A stretch of DNA of 40,374 nt from an uncultured Treponema sp. (GTDB taxonomy: Bacteria; Spirochaetota; Spirochaetia; Treponematales; Treponemataceae). How positions within the stretch are numbered: position 1 is the stretch's first letter; each line of letters begins with the position of its first letter. Shown here piece after piece: positions 7,516 to 15,418 of this stretch. The stretch covers positions 1-40,374 of the forward strand of contig CALCRU010000056.1 of assembly GCA_937894335.1 (NCBI GenBank). Direction: 5' to 3'. Position numbers and translations under genes: made by a program. Below the pieces are notes generated by a model. That model worked only from the letters and a program-made list of their open reading frames with translations, was not told where the DNA came from and did no database searches.

Positions 7516-8751
7516 TTAGTCAACCTTGGCTTCCTTAAACGCCTCTATTACACGCTTGGAAAGAATGCCCTGCACAAAGGAACTCTTTAGTGCAAGACTC
7601 CATGCTTCATCGTAGTCAAGGGGAAGTGTCTTAAGTTTTCCGGTAACAGATTCAGGAGCAATCCTCAAGTCAACATCAGTGCTTTTGGGAAGAGTAAGTT
7701 TGTTCTGCATTCCCTCAAGACCCGCTTCTATAATAAGTGCCAGTGCAAGATACTGATTGCAACTTGGGTCCGGTGAGCGCAGTACAATCTGAGTCTCTTC
7801 GTTAAAGGTCGTATAAAATCTGATGAGCTGAGCATGGTTTCCCCTAGACCATGTAATGTAACGAGGTGCCTCGTGTGAGCCAAGTCGCGCATAGGATTCT
7901 GGTACGGGATTAAGAAATGCAGTTATGTCAGAAATGCGGTTAATAATTCCTGCCGCAAATGCCTGTGCATCGGGGTTGGTTTCGCCAATAAGTTTTTCGC
8001 CGTTTTTATACAGCACAAAATGAAAGTGAAGTCCGCTACCCTGTGCCGCACCAAAATTGTGGGGAATGGGATTAAAGGAAGCTTCAAGTCCATCCTGAAC
8101 CGCAATGGTGGTAACTACATTTTTGAATGTTGTAAAGTTGTCCGCTGCCTTAAGGGTTGTGCTAGATTTAAAGTCAATCTGATTCTGTCCATTACCCTTT
8201 TCGTGATGGCTTGTTTCAGGTTCTATTCCCATCTGCTCCATGGTAAGAATAATGTCACGGCGAACATTTTCTCCTTTGTCGGATGGAGCAACATCGCAGT
8301 AGCCAGCATAGTCGTGGGAATGCCGCTCTCCGTCAGTCCACTTTGAAAGATAAAATTCGCAGAGAGTTCCCACATTAACTTCAACACCTAAAGATTCTGC
8401 TTTTTTAATTGTAGCCTGAAGAAGGGAACGCATGTCGCCTTCAAAAATAGAACCGTCCTTGTGCCTTATGGTGCAGTAAAGTCGTGCAACGCGTCCACGC
8501 TGAGGTCTCCAGGGCAGAACAGAAAGAGTTGTTGGATCTGGCACCAGATAAAGGTCATCGTCAGACTCTCGCAAAAATCCCAGTTCAGAACTTGCATCGA
8601 AGGGAACGCCTTCTTTAAATGCACGCTGCAAAATTGACGGCTGAATGGAAATGCTTTTTAGCGAGCCAAAAATGTCTGTAAAAAACAACTTAATGAATTT
8701 AACATCGTTTTCCTTTACATACTGAATCACTTCGTTCTGTGTGTATTCCAT
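7516..8751 (-). CDS. glnA: Glutamine synthetase, type I
   Basis: Makes glutamine from glutamate, ammonia and ATP. The 411-aa protein carries the beta-grasp N-terminal domain (VKFIKLFFTDIFGSLKS) and the catalytic domain with metal- and glutamate-binding blocks (GSGLHFHFVLYKNGEKL, SYARLGSHEAPRYITWSRGN, RSPDPSCNQYLALALIIEAGLEGM). It is shorter than enteric GSI and I see no adenylylation-loop tyrosine region, so control by covalent adenylylation is unlikely. The ATG at 8751 has AGGAG six bases upstream; an earlier in-frame ATG at 8769 would place the ribosome site inside the gene. It lies 10 nt after glmS and abuts the ANTAR gene, giving a glmS-glnA-regulator operon in which glmS consumes the product of glnA. 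Confidence 0.95.
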   Translation of the reverse strand: MEYTQNEVIQYVKENDVKFIKLFFTDIFGSLKSISIQPSILQRAFKEGVPFDASSELGFLRESDDDLYLVPDPTTLSVLPWRPQRGRVARLYCTIRHKDGSIFEGDMRSLLQATIKKAESLGVEVNVGTLCEFYLSKWTDGERHSHDYAGYCDVAPSDKGENVRRDIILTMEQMGIEPETSHHEKGNGQNQIDFKSSTTLKAADNFTTFKNVVTTIAVQDGLEASFNPIPHNFGAAQGSGLHFHFVLYKNGEKLIGETNPDAQAFAAGIINRISDITAFLNPVPESYARLGSHEAPRYITWSRGNHAQLIRFYTTFNEETQIVLRSPDPSCNQYLALALIIEAGLEGMQNKLTLPKSTDVDLRIAPESVTGKLKTLPLDYDEAWSLALKSSFVQGILSKRVIEAFKEAKVD

Positions 8752-8761
8752 CTTGTTCTCC

Positions 8762-10684
8762 TTATTCAACCGTTACTGATTTTGCAAGATTGCGAGGCTT
8801 GTCAGGGTCTATTCCGCGAAGGACAGCACAGTAGTATGCAAACAACTGTCCCGGTACAATAGAAAGCAGGCTGGCGAAGGCGTCACTGCATTCTGGTATG
8901 TAAATAATCTCGTCGGCAACTTTTGCAAATGCAGAAGTTCTGTCCTGCGTAATTACAAGAGTGGTACATCCGCGAGTACGAACTTCTTCAATGTTGCTTG
9001 CAAGTTTTTCAAACATGGATTTGTCTGTGGCAATGGCAACAACAAGAGTGTCTTCGTCTACCAACGCAATGGGGCCGTGCTTTAATTCTCCTGCAGCAAA
9101 CGCTTCGCTGTGCATGTAGCTTACTTCTTTTAGCTTAAGGGCGCATTCAAGGCTTGTGGCGCTGTCAAACTGCCGTCCAATATAGAAGACCTTCTGCTTG
9201 TTGAATACTTTGCTTACAAACTTTTGAATAGCTTTCTGATGGGAAAGAATTTCTTCTATCTTTTCGGGGATGGAAGAAAATTCACTGAGCATGAGTGAAA
9301 GCTGTTTTTCGTCTAGAAGTTCGCGCACCTTTGCACTTTGAAGGGCAAGCATATAAAGGCAAACTAACTGAGTCGTGTAGGCCTTTGTTGAAGCAACTGC
9401 AATTTCTGGACCAGCAAGAGTATAAATTACATCATCTGCTTCACGGCTTACGGTTGAACCCACGCAGTTTGTAATTGCAATCACATGAACTCCTGCTTCC
9501 TTTGCAAGCCTTAAAGCCGCAAGTGTATCGGCGGTTTCTCCACTTTGGCTTATGACAATAAACACATCATCCTTGTTAAGGATTGGATTTCTGTATCGGA
9601 ATTCGCTAGCAACATCAACCACTACAGGGAGGCGTGCAAATTTTTCAAAGGCATAACGGGCAACAGTTCCAGCGTGATAGGAAGTTCCACATGCAGTAAT
9701 TACTACACGCTTTGCAGTCTTCCAGTAGTCGCTCTTTTTTATTTCCTCAAACTGAATGTCTACAGGCTTTTTGTCTCCGTTAAAAACAAGATGAGGCTTT
9801 AGGGTGTCCCTAACCGCTTTGGGCTGCTCGTAAATTTCTTTAAGCATAAAGTGGGGATATCCGTTCTTCTGTGCGGCAGAAACATCCCATTCCACATGAG
9901 ACTTTTCCTTTATTACCTTGTTGCCTTCATCATCAAACAAATCAACATGGTCGGAATACAGGACAGCAATCTGCTTCTGATCAAGAAAGTAAACATCTCT
10001 AGTATACTCAAGCACTGCAGAAACATCGCTTGCAATAAAATTTTCTTCTTTACCCAAACCTACAACCAGTGGACTTTCCTTTCGTGCTGCAATAATTCTG
10101 TCGGGAAAGTCTTTGCATACAACGCCAAGAGCATAGCTTCCTTCAAGACGCTGCAAAGAAGACAGAACCGCATCAAAAATGTCGGAGGACTCTTCGTAGT
10201 AGTAGTTTATAAGGTGAGCAATAACTTCCGTATCGGTCTGACTGCGGAACACAACGCCCTGCTCCTGAAGCCAAGCCTTAAGTTTTGCATAGTTTTCTAT
10301 GATTCCGTTGTGGACTACCGCAATGGTTCCAGCCTCATTAAGGTGAGGATGGGCATTTACCGCACTAGGTTCTCCGTGAGTTGCCCAGCGTGTGTGTCCT
10401 ATTCCAAGATTTCCTTTTACAAAAGTTCCCATCTGCGAAATAAGTTCCGCTTCTCGAGAATCGCATTCAAGTTCCGTCATGGAATCGTTTTGGCGAACAA
10501 CCTGCTTTGTAACATCTTCCACAAGAAGCCTAAGGGCACCCTTAACCTTACGGACAACAATATTTTCTCCGTCAAAAACTGCAAGACCAGCACTGTCATA
10601 TCCGCGGTACTCAAGTTTTTTTAATGCGTTAACCAAAACAGGTGTCGCTTCCTTACTACCAACATAACCAACTATTCCACACAT
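8762..10684 (-). CDS. glmS: Glutamine-fructose-6-phosphate aminotransferase (isomerizing)
   Basis: Makes glucosamine-6-phosphate from fructose-6-phosphate and glutamine, the first committed step to UDP-GlcNAc and peptidoglycan. The 640-aa protein has the N-terminal glutaminase domain starting MCGIVGYVG, with nucleophile Cys2 and the GHTRWATHG block, followed by two SIS sugar-isomerase domains (ACGTSYHAG, SQSGETADT, and the C-terminal LAKSVTVE). Length is a little above the usual 600-610 aa, with extra residues around 50-75 in the glutaminase half. GGAGG precedes the ATG but is buried in an AT-rich hairpin. No glmS ribozyme is evident. The gene leads the glmS-glnA-ANTAR operon. Confidence 0.97.
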   Translation of the reverse strand: MCGIVGYVGSKEATPVLVNALKKLEYRGYDSAGLAVFDGENIVVRKVKGALRLLVEDVTKQVVRQNDSMTELECDSREAELISQMGTFVKGNLGIGHTRWATHGEPSAVNAHPHLNEAGTIAVVHNGIIENYAKLKAWLQEQGVVFRSQTDTEVIAHLINYYYEESSDIFDAVLSSLQRLEGSYALGVVCKDFPDRIIAARKESPLVVGLGKEENFIASDVSAVLEYTRDVYFLDQKQIAVLYSDHVDLFDDEGNKVIKEKSHVEWDVSAAQKNGYPHFMLKEIYEQPKAVRDTLKPHLVFNGDKKPVDIQFEEIKKSDYWKTAKRVVITACGTSYHAGTVARYAFEKFARLPVVVDVASEFRYRNPILNKDDVFIVISQSGETADTLAALRLAKEAGVHVIAITNCVGSTVSREADDVIYTLAGPEIAVASTKAYTTQLVCLYMLALQSAKVRELLDEKQLSLMLSEFSSIPEKIEEILSHQKAIQKFVSKVFNKQKVFYIGRQFDSATSLECALKLKEVSYMHSEAFAAGELKHGPIALVDEDTLVVAIATDKSMFEKLASNIEEVRTRGCTTLVITQDRTSAFAKVADEIIYIPECSDAFASLLSIVPGQLFAYYCAVLRGIDPDKPRNLAKSVTVE

Positions 10685-10709
10685 AAATTTTTTCCTCCAG
10701 GAAAAATTT
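10685..10709 (-). promoter_or_regulatory. Hairpin enclosing the glmS ribosome-binding site
   Basis: On the minus strand AAATTTTTCC pairs with GGAAAAAATTT (10 bp with one bulged base), leaving TGGA as loop. The stem and loop contain the GGAGG site and end right at the ATG. A second small hairpin at 10707-10721 (TTTAG/CTAAA) shares three bases with it and could compete. Confidence 0.5.
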
Positions 10710-10737
10710 AGGAGCGCTAAACTCCAGAAAAATTACA

Positions 10738-11637
10738 TCACACAACATGCTCAAGAGCATCTATAACCTCTCCATCATAAATGCCAGGCTGCCTTTTAAG
10801 TTCCGCAACAGCACTGTCCTTATCTCTTATGCGGTGATACAGACGGCGGCTGGTAAGAGAAACATAACTTTCGGCACAGTGAATGACTCGGGCAACATGG
10901 GGAATCGCCTCGCCCTTAAGTCCAGACGGATAACCAGTTCCGTTCATATTTTCATGATGCTTTGTAGCGGCATCCAAAAAGAGGGGCATACACTCCTTGG
11001 GAACAAAATCCAGATACTCCTCTGCATTTGAAACATGCTCTTTTAATTTTGCACGCTCTTCTGCAGAAAGAATTTCAACACGGAAAACATCAGCAGGAAT
11101 GGAAAGAAATCCCGCATCATAAACCATGGCAGCACAGAAGTAGAGCATGGAAGTTTCACGGTCAAGTCCCAAAGCGGTGCAAACCTTAAACACAAGTTCG
11201 CTCACAGACTTGGAGTTGTTGCGTCTGTCAGTATGTTTGTCAATCAGTTCGCCCAAATCTTCACACTCAAGGGCAAGACGCTGCATGTCTTCCTGAGAAA
11301 TAGACGTTGTACCTGGAAGCGCAAGAGAATTGTGTCCCGGCGGAAGTGCAGAATCTTTGGAATAGGACATGTGCTCCTGCATATCCTTTACCATCTGAAT
11401 GGTCTGAGTAAACTGCTCCCGTTGCATTTTCTGCGAACGGTAATTCAGTATGGCCTGAAGGGCTAGGACAACAATCACCACAAAGAGAATTATTCCCAAA
11501 ACCAGTAGGGCTATAAAAACATACTTCATCAGCTGCTGGCTGCCTTCCCCTTGAACCACAAGAGATTCAGTCAAACCACGAAGTGTAGAGGAAATATCAG
11601 TACCTGCTTCGGACAGGTTTTGGGTTAAATCTTCCAT
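10738..11637 (-). CDS. Membrane-anchored degenerate HD-GYP domain protein
   Basis: The 299-aa protein has one membrane helix at about residues 38-62, a short linker, and a cytoplasmic HD-GYP-like domain (about 140-299). HD-GYP proteins normally hydrolyse cyclic di-GMP. The GTGYP signature (233-237) and the HHE metal-binding block (227-229) are present, but the canonical HDIGK motif reads YDAGF (173-177), so the first metal-binding histidine and the lysine are lost. I therefore expect reduced activity or a cyclic-di-GMP-binding scaffold role. The N-terminal 37 residues have no recognisable domain. No ribosome site is seen; a -10 TATGAT ends 8 nt before the ATG, so the leader may be only 2 nt. 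Confidence 0.85.
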   Translation of the reverse strand: MEDLTQNLSEAGTDISSTLRGLTESLVVQGEGSQQLMKYVFIALLVLGIILFVVIVVLALQAILNYRSQKMQREQFTQTIQMVKDMQEHMSYSKDSALPPGHNSLALPGTTSISQEDMQRLALECEDLGELIDKHTDRRNNSKSVSELVFKVCTALGLDRETSMLYFCAAMVYDAGFLSIPADVFRVEILSAEERAKLKEHVSNAEEYLDFVPKECMPLFLDAATKHHENMNGTGYPSGLKGEAIPHVARVIHCAESYVSLTSRRLYHRIRDKDSAVAELKRQPGIYDGEVIDALEHVV

Positions 11638-11645
11638 ATTGTTAC

Positions 11646-11694
11646 ATCATACCAAATCCCCCTGATTGAAACAAGATGTTTTTTTGGGTAGAAT
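11646..11694. promoter_or_regulatory. Overlapping divergent promoters
   Basis: Plus strand: TTGAAA (11666-11671), 17 nt, TAGAAT (11689-11694), which places +1 on the ATG at 11701. Minus strand: TTGTTT (11674-11669), 17 nt, TATGAT (11651-11646), serving the HD-GYP gene. The two -35 boxes overlap, so the two promoters probably exclude each other. Confidence 0.6.
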
Positions 11695-11700
11695 GTTTCC

Positions 11701-12714
11701 ATGACTCAACAGACAGCAGGCGAACTTTTTATACTGGCGCTTTTAACCATTGTATGTGCGCGCATTTTTTTTCTACGCAAGGTAAAGGCCGATGTCATTG
11801 CCACAGTTCCAGTACTTGCACTGATTCTTTCCGTCCTCAACATATTGGCATGGGGACTTTCCATTACAGAAGTGGCAATCTTTCTGCTTTCACTTTTTGT
11901 TACTATATGGAATATAAGGGCAATGCTCCGTCTTGCGTCCAAACTTGTAATTGACCACTACAGCGGACTCTTTATTTTCATTTCTGCAGTCAATCTGATT
12001 ATAACCCTTGCACTTGCTGTAGCCATCATACTGTTCAGTCCAACGCACGCAAGCCTTAAGAAATTTTCCGTTACCAGAACAGACAGCGTGTACAGCGGAA
12101 GTTTTTCTGAAGGATTTGCAGAAAGGGAAAATCCCTTTGCAAACGCTGGAGCAAAAGTAAGTGTCTTTGAAGGAGAAAATGCCACAAACAAAAAAGTTCT
12201 TTTTGTTCCAAGCAAGTGTGCTTCAACAGACAGCTATCAGCCCATGCTGGTAAAACTTGCCCATGACGGATACACAGTTTACGCTGCAGAATTTTATGCT
12301 GATGACCTTCTCTGGTTTGAAGGCGGCTGGAAGAATTTAAGCATGACTAGAAGAACCATGTTCATCCACACAAGGCTTTACGGCAACGACCAAAGCGTAT
12401 TTCTGCGCACCGAAGACTTTGCAAAGGAATATGTGGCACTTCTAGAAATTGCACATCCTTCTGCAGAAGATTTTGTAATCCTACTTGCCGACGATGACAG
12501 AGCATATGCCATGAACTACTGCGCAAGAAGTTTTCCGTCACTTGTAGACAGGGTGTTTGACATTGCCACAATAAGCGACTACGAAACAAGGGGATTCGGC
12601 CCAGTAGAGCAAACAGCACCCCTATTTGCAAGAATGAAGTTCGATAAAGAAAAAGACCCGACACTTTTCATGTCGAGTCATCTTGCCACTGTTTTTGAAC
12701 TGTCAGTAAAGTAG
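11701..12714 (+). CDS. Membrane protein with a soluble C-terminal domain, unknown function
   Basis: I do not recognise a family. The 337-aa protein has four predicted membrane helices in the first 112 residues, then a soluble domain of about 225 residues. That domain has some features of an alpha/beta-hydrolase order (KVLFVPSKCASTDSYQPMLV, then LVKLAHDGYTVYAAEFYADD, then FVILLADDDRAYAMNYCARSF), but the nucleophile elbow GxSxG is absent and the corresponding stretch reads LADDDRA, so I do not call it an esterase. There is no ribosome site and the -10 lies 6 nt from the ATG, so the mRNA is predicted to be leaderless. Its stop is one base from the stop of the convergent M48 gene. Confidence 0.75.
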   Translation: MTQQTAGELFILALLTIVCARIFFLRKVKADVIATVPVLALILSVLNILAWGLSITEVAIFLLSLFVTIWNIRAMLRLASKLVIDHYSGLFIFISAVNLIITLALAVAIILFSPTHASLKKFSVTRTDSVYSGSFSEGFAERENPFANAGAKVSVFEGENATNKKVLFVPSKCASTDSYQPMLVKLAHDGYTVYAAEFYADDLLWFEGGWKNLSMTRRTMFIHTRLYGNDQSVFLRTEDFAKEYVALLEIAHPSAEDFVILLADDDRAYAMNYCARSFPSLVDRVFDIATISDYETRGFGPVEQTAPLFARMKFDKEKDPTLFMSSHLATVFELSVK

Positions 12715-12715
12715 T

Positions 12716-13531
12716 CTATTTCTTTGCCGCTTCGTACAGGGGATATACTTTCTGTGCAACCGAAGTAAGGTTGTTTATGCGGCTAGAGTTAGACGGATGA
12801 GTGCTTAAAATTTCTGGCGACTCCCGTGAACTTAATGCAGACATTTTCTTCCACACATTAACAGCCTCGTAAGGGTCATAACCTGCTCTGGCCATAAGTT
12901 CTGTACCATAAGTGTCGGCTTCGGTTTCCTGAGAGCGAGAATGGGGCAAAGAGAAAGTACACTGGGTAATTACATCCACAAGAACCGTTCCTCCGTCGCT
13001 AAGTCCTGCAAGTTCCGCAAGGGCAGAAACTCCAAGCTGACGAAGCACTTCCTGACTGGCTTGCTCACGACTGTGTTCCCTTAATGCGTGGGAAATTTCG
13101 TGACCAATTACTGCGGCAAGTTCTCCGTCGGTAAGGTTAAGGGCGTTAATGATTCCCGTGTAGACGACTATTTTTCCGCCGGGCATACACCATGCGTTAA
13201 CAGTGTCATCAGTAATAACATTCACTTCCCAGTTCCAGTTAAGAGCGTCTGGACGGAATGCCTTTGTCTGGGCAATAAGACGGTTTGAAATTGTCCTTAC
13301 ACGAGCGGTTACTGCGGCATTGGTATTAAGTTTACCGGCAGCCTTTGCTTCTGCAAGAACCTGAGCATAGGAAACTTCAGCACTCTGATTAAGAGCCTCT
13401 TCAGAAACAAGCAGAAGCTGACCTCTGCTACCGCCAGCAATGCTTCCTTCCGTAGAAGAAAGGCATCCGACAAAACTAATGGCAACAAGGGCCATGCATA
13501 AAAACTTAACAAGGGTGTTTTTCATTTTCAT
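12716..13531 (-). CDS. M48 family metalloprotease lipoprotein
   Basis: Zinc endopeptidase of the periplasm or envelope, resembling the LoiP/BepA-type peptidases that act on outer-membrane proteins. The 271-aa protein begins with a lipoprotein signal peptide ending in the lipobox ISFVGC (lipidated Cys about residue 23). The zinc motif HEISH sits around residue 145 (AAVIGHEISHALREHS), and the third ligand lies in ETEADTYG around 205. There is no C-terminal TPR domain. Two in-frame ATGs (13531 and 13525) are possible. No clear ribosome site is seen; TTGAAA, 17 nt, TAACAT would start the transcript only about 3 nt before the first ATG. Confidence 0.92.
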   Translation of the reverse strand: MKMKNTLVKFLCMALVAISFVGCLSSTEGSIAGGSRGQLLLVSEEALNQSAEVSYAQVLAEAKAAGKLNTNAAVTARVRTISNRLIAQTKAFRPDALNWNWEVNVITDDTVNAWCMPGGKIVVYTGIINALNLTDGELAAVIGHEISHALREHSREQASQEVLRQLGVSALAELAGLSDGGTVLVDVITQCTFSLPHSRSQETEADTYGTELMARAGYDPYEAVNVWKKMSALSSRESPEILSTHPSNSSRINNLTSVAQKVYPLYEAAKK

Positions 13532-13595
13532 AGTACTTTAATGTTACTTCCTTTTACATTTTTTTTCAATGCAGCAAGAATAGCATAGAACATAA

Positions 13596-13624
13596 TTGCA
13601 AAGAGAGGATTTTTCCTTTACACT
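13596..13624 (+). promoter_or_regulatory. Promoter predicted to give a leaderless NIF3 mRNA
   Basis: TTGCAA (13596-13601), 17 nt, TACACT (13619-13624). The -10 ends 6 nt before the ATG at 13631, so +1 should be the A of the start codon. Confidence 0.65.
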
Positions 13625-13630
13625 AAAGGC

Positions 13631-14398
13631 ATGACACTTAACGAACTGGACGCATATTTTAACTCATTCCTCCACAGGGAAAATTTTTTAGCTGATCCGT
13701 CACGCAACGGAATCCAAATACAGAATTCTGCACCAGACAGCAGGCAAATAAAGAAAGTTGCATTTGCCACAGATGCATGCGTTGCAACTGCAGAAGAAGC
13801 CGCCCGTCTTGGCGCAGATGTTCTTTTTGTTCACCACGGAATTTTATGGGGAGCATGCGAGCCTCTTACACTTACCCATTACAAAAGAGTTTCCGCTTTC
13901 ATAAAAAACGACATTGCCCTATATGCTTCTCACATTCCACTGGATGCAAATGAAGAAGTGGGAAACAACTACGGTCTTGCCCGCAGACTGAACCTTACAG
14001 ACCTTGCCCCCTTTGGTCTTTGGCACGGAATGACTCTTGGCGTAAAGGGACGGCTACCCTCACCTCTTGCCCCAGAAGAACTTGCTGTAAAAATTTTTCC
14101 CGATGGTGAAAAGGCAAACAGAATATTTTCCTTCGGCAAAAAAAGCATAAGCAGTGTTGCAATAATTTCTGGCGCTGCCGGAGAAGATGTAGTGCAGGCA
14201 TACCAAGCAGGAGTTGACGCCTACATAACAGGTGAAGTAATTCATGAGCAGTACCATCTTATTGAGGAACTAGGCATGACTGTTATTGCAGGAGGACACT
14301 ATCAGACAGAAACTGTGGGGGTCCGCCTTGTTCAGCAGAAACTAATGAAAGAAAAAAACATTCCCGGAGTATTTATAGATATTCCCACTGGACTGTAA
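13631..14398 (+). CDS. NIF3-like dinuclear metal-centre protein
   Basis: Member of the NIF3/YbgI family, toroidal hexamers with a two-metal site; annotated as GTP cyclohydrolase I type 2-like, but the physiological role is unsettled. The 255-aa length fits the short form without the inserted PII-like domain. Metal-binding blocks are LFVHHGILWG (about residues 74-83), the SHIPLDA stretch and the C-terminal GGHYQTETVGV. Upstream AAAGG is only one base from the ATG, too close to serve as a ribosome site. The gene is followed after 25 nt by lspA, which has its own promoter. Confidence 0.93.
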   Translation: MTLNELDAYFNSFLHRENFLADPSRNGIQIQNSAPDSRQIKKVAFATDACVATAEEAARLGADVLFVHHGILWGACEPLTLTHYKRVSAFIKNDIALYASHIPLDANEEVGNNYGLARRLNLTDLAPFGLWHGMTLGVKGRLPSPLAPEELAVKIFPDGEKANRIFSFGKKSISSVAIISGAAGEDVVQAYQAGVDAYITGEVIHEQYHLIEELGMTVIAGGHYQTETVGVRLVQQKLMKEKNIPGVFIDIPTGL

Positions 14399-14417
14399 AC
14401 ATAAACTTGGGTATACT
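14389..14417 (+). promoter_or_regulatory. Promoter predicted to give a leaderless lspA mRNA
   Basis: TGGACT (14389-14394), 17 nt, TATACT (14412-14417), with 6 nt to the ATG at 14424. The -35 is weak (4 of 6) and overlaps the NIF3 stop region. Confidence 0.55.
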
Positions 14418-14423
14418 AAAAGC

Positions 14424-15032
14424 ATGGCATCTAACACACAAACAAAACAGTCGCTCATGCAAAAACTTATTCCTGTTTCGCTGACACTGTTAGTCATTAT
14501 TGCTGACCAAGTTACAAAGGCACTGGTTGTAAAAAACATTCCTCGACTTACATTTATGTCTGAAGTTGGCGACGGAAGCATAATTCCCCTTCTAGGTGAT
14601 GCAGTTCGTCTGATTCATGTACGCAACACAGGAGCCGCATTCAGCATGGGAAGCACATTACCGCAGGCAGTACGCTCAATAATTCTTGCCGTAGTTCCCC
14701 TTGTCATAATAGCACTTGTCTTTGTGGTCTACTTTCGCAACAACGATTTTACAAAAACCCAGCGTTGGGCAATATGTGGAATTTTAGGCGGAGGATTGGG
14801 AAACCTTATTGACAGGTTCTTTCGCCCCGAAGGTGTAGTTGATTTTATTGACTGCATTTTCTTTGGTAGCATAAAGAGCGTAAACTGGCCTGAGCACGGA
14901 CTTTTTTCGTGGCTGGGCATGGAAAGGTGGCCTACATTCAACATAGCAGATTCGGCAGTTGTAATCTGCGGAATACTTTTTGTAATCACATTCATGGTTC
15001 AAATCGCAAAAGAAAACAGAGGTTCAAAATGA
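14424..15032 (+). CDS. lspA: Lipoprotein signal peptidase (signal peptidase II)
   Basis: Inner-membrane aspartyl protease that removes signal peptides from prolipoproteins, needed for abundant spirochaete lipoproteins such as the M48 protein at 12716. The 202-aa protein has four membrane helices. The family signatures are ADQVTKA near the N-terminus, RNTGAAFSMG, GGGLGNLIDRFF...VVDFID with the first catalytic Asp, and FNIADSAVV with the second. It is somewhat longer than E. coli LspA because of a loop around residues 145-165 (IKSVNWPEHGLFSWLGMERWP). No ribosome site precedes the ATG. Its stop overlaps the next ATG (ATGA). Confidence 0.96.
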   Translation: MASNTQTKQSLMQKLIPVSLTLLVIIADQVTKALVVKNIPRLTFMSEVGDGSIIPLLGDAVRLIHVRNTGAAFSMGSTLPQAVRSIILAVVPLVIIALVFVVYFRNNDFTKTQRWAICGILGGGLGNLIDRFFRPEGVVDFIDCIFFGSIKSVNWPEHGLFSWLGMERWPTFNIADSAVVICGILFVITFMVQIAKENRGSK

Positions 15033-15406
15033 CAAAAAGACAGTACACTTTCTGGTTTACATTTGTTTCCAGCATTGCAAACATAATCATTTCGGGGCTT
15101 ATAATGGCTGCCCTTATTCTTCTTTCCACGCTTCTTATGAACAAAGTCTTTCACATTCAAAACGGCTCGGCATACATGGCAGTGTGGATGGTGTGCTTTA
15201 TAGCAGGAATAATTTTAGGCATGCTGATTTTTAGCAAACTCTGTGCGCTTGTAATAGACAGATGGTTCTTCGACAAACTTGACGACAGCATTTTGGGCAA
15301 GTACCTTCCTAGCCACCGCAAAGATCGGGGAGAAAGGCAGGCGGAAAAAACAAAGACCAACATGCCGTCTTCCGTTCTTCCGCCCGAAGATACATTTGGA
15401 GAATAA
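15029..15406 (+). CDS. Small two-helix membrane protein, unknown
   Basis: A 125-aa protein that I cannot assign to a family. It has two hydrophobic segments (about residues 10-36 and 46-70) followed by a charged, Lys/Arg-rich C-terminal tail. The ATG overlaps the lspA stop as ATGA, so it is translationally coupled to lspA and may have a role near lipoprotein processing; that is inference from position only. Its stop lies 12 bases from the end of the convergent gene at 15419. Confidence 0.75.
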   Translation: MTKRQYTFWFTFVSSIANIIISGLIMAALILLSTLLMNKVFHIQNGSAYMAVWMVCFIAGIILGMLIFSKLCALVIDRWFFDKLDDSILGKYLPSHRKDRGERQAEKTKTNMPSSVLPPEDTFGE

Positions 15407-15418
15407 ATCAGAGTAGAA

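Noticed and set aside
9851..10624. 257-aa open frame on the plus strand inside glmS
   Set aside because: It is antisense to a well-conserved gene, has no ribosome site or family features, and is rich in Cys, Phe and Asn as expected of a shadow frame.
10685..10737. glmS ribozyme or an ANTAR two-hairpin target in the glmS leader
   Set aside because: The 53-nt region is too short for the ribozyme, and the hairpin loops (4 and 5 nt) do not match the hexaloop pattern of ANTAR targets.
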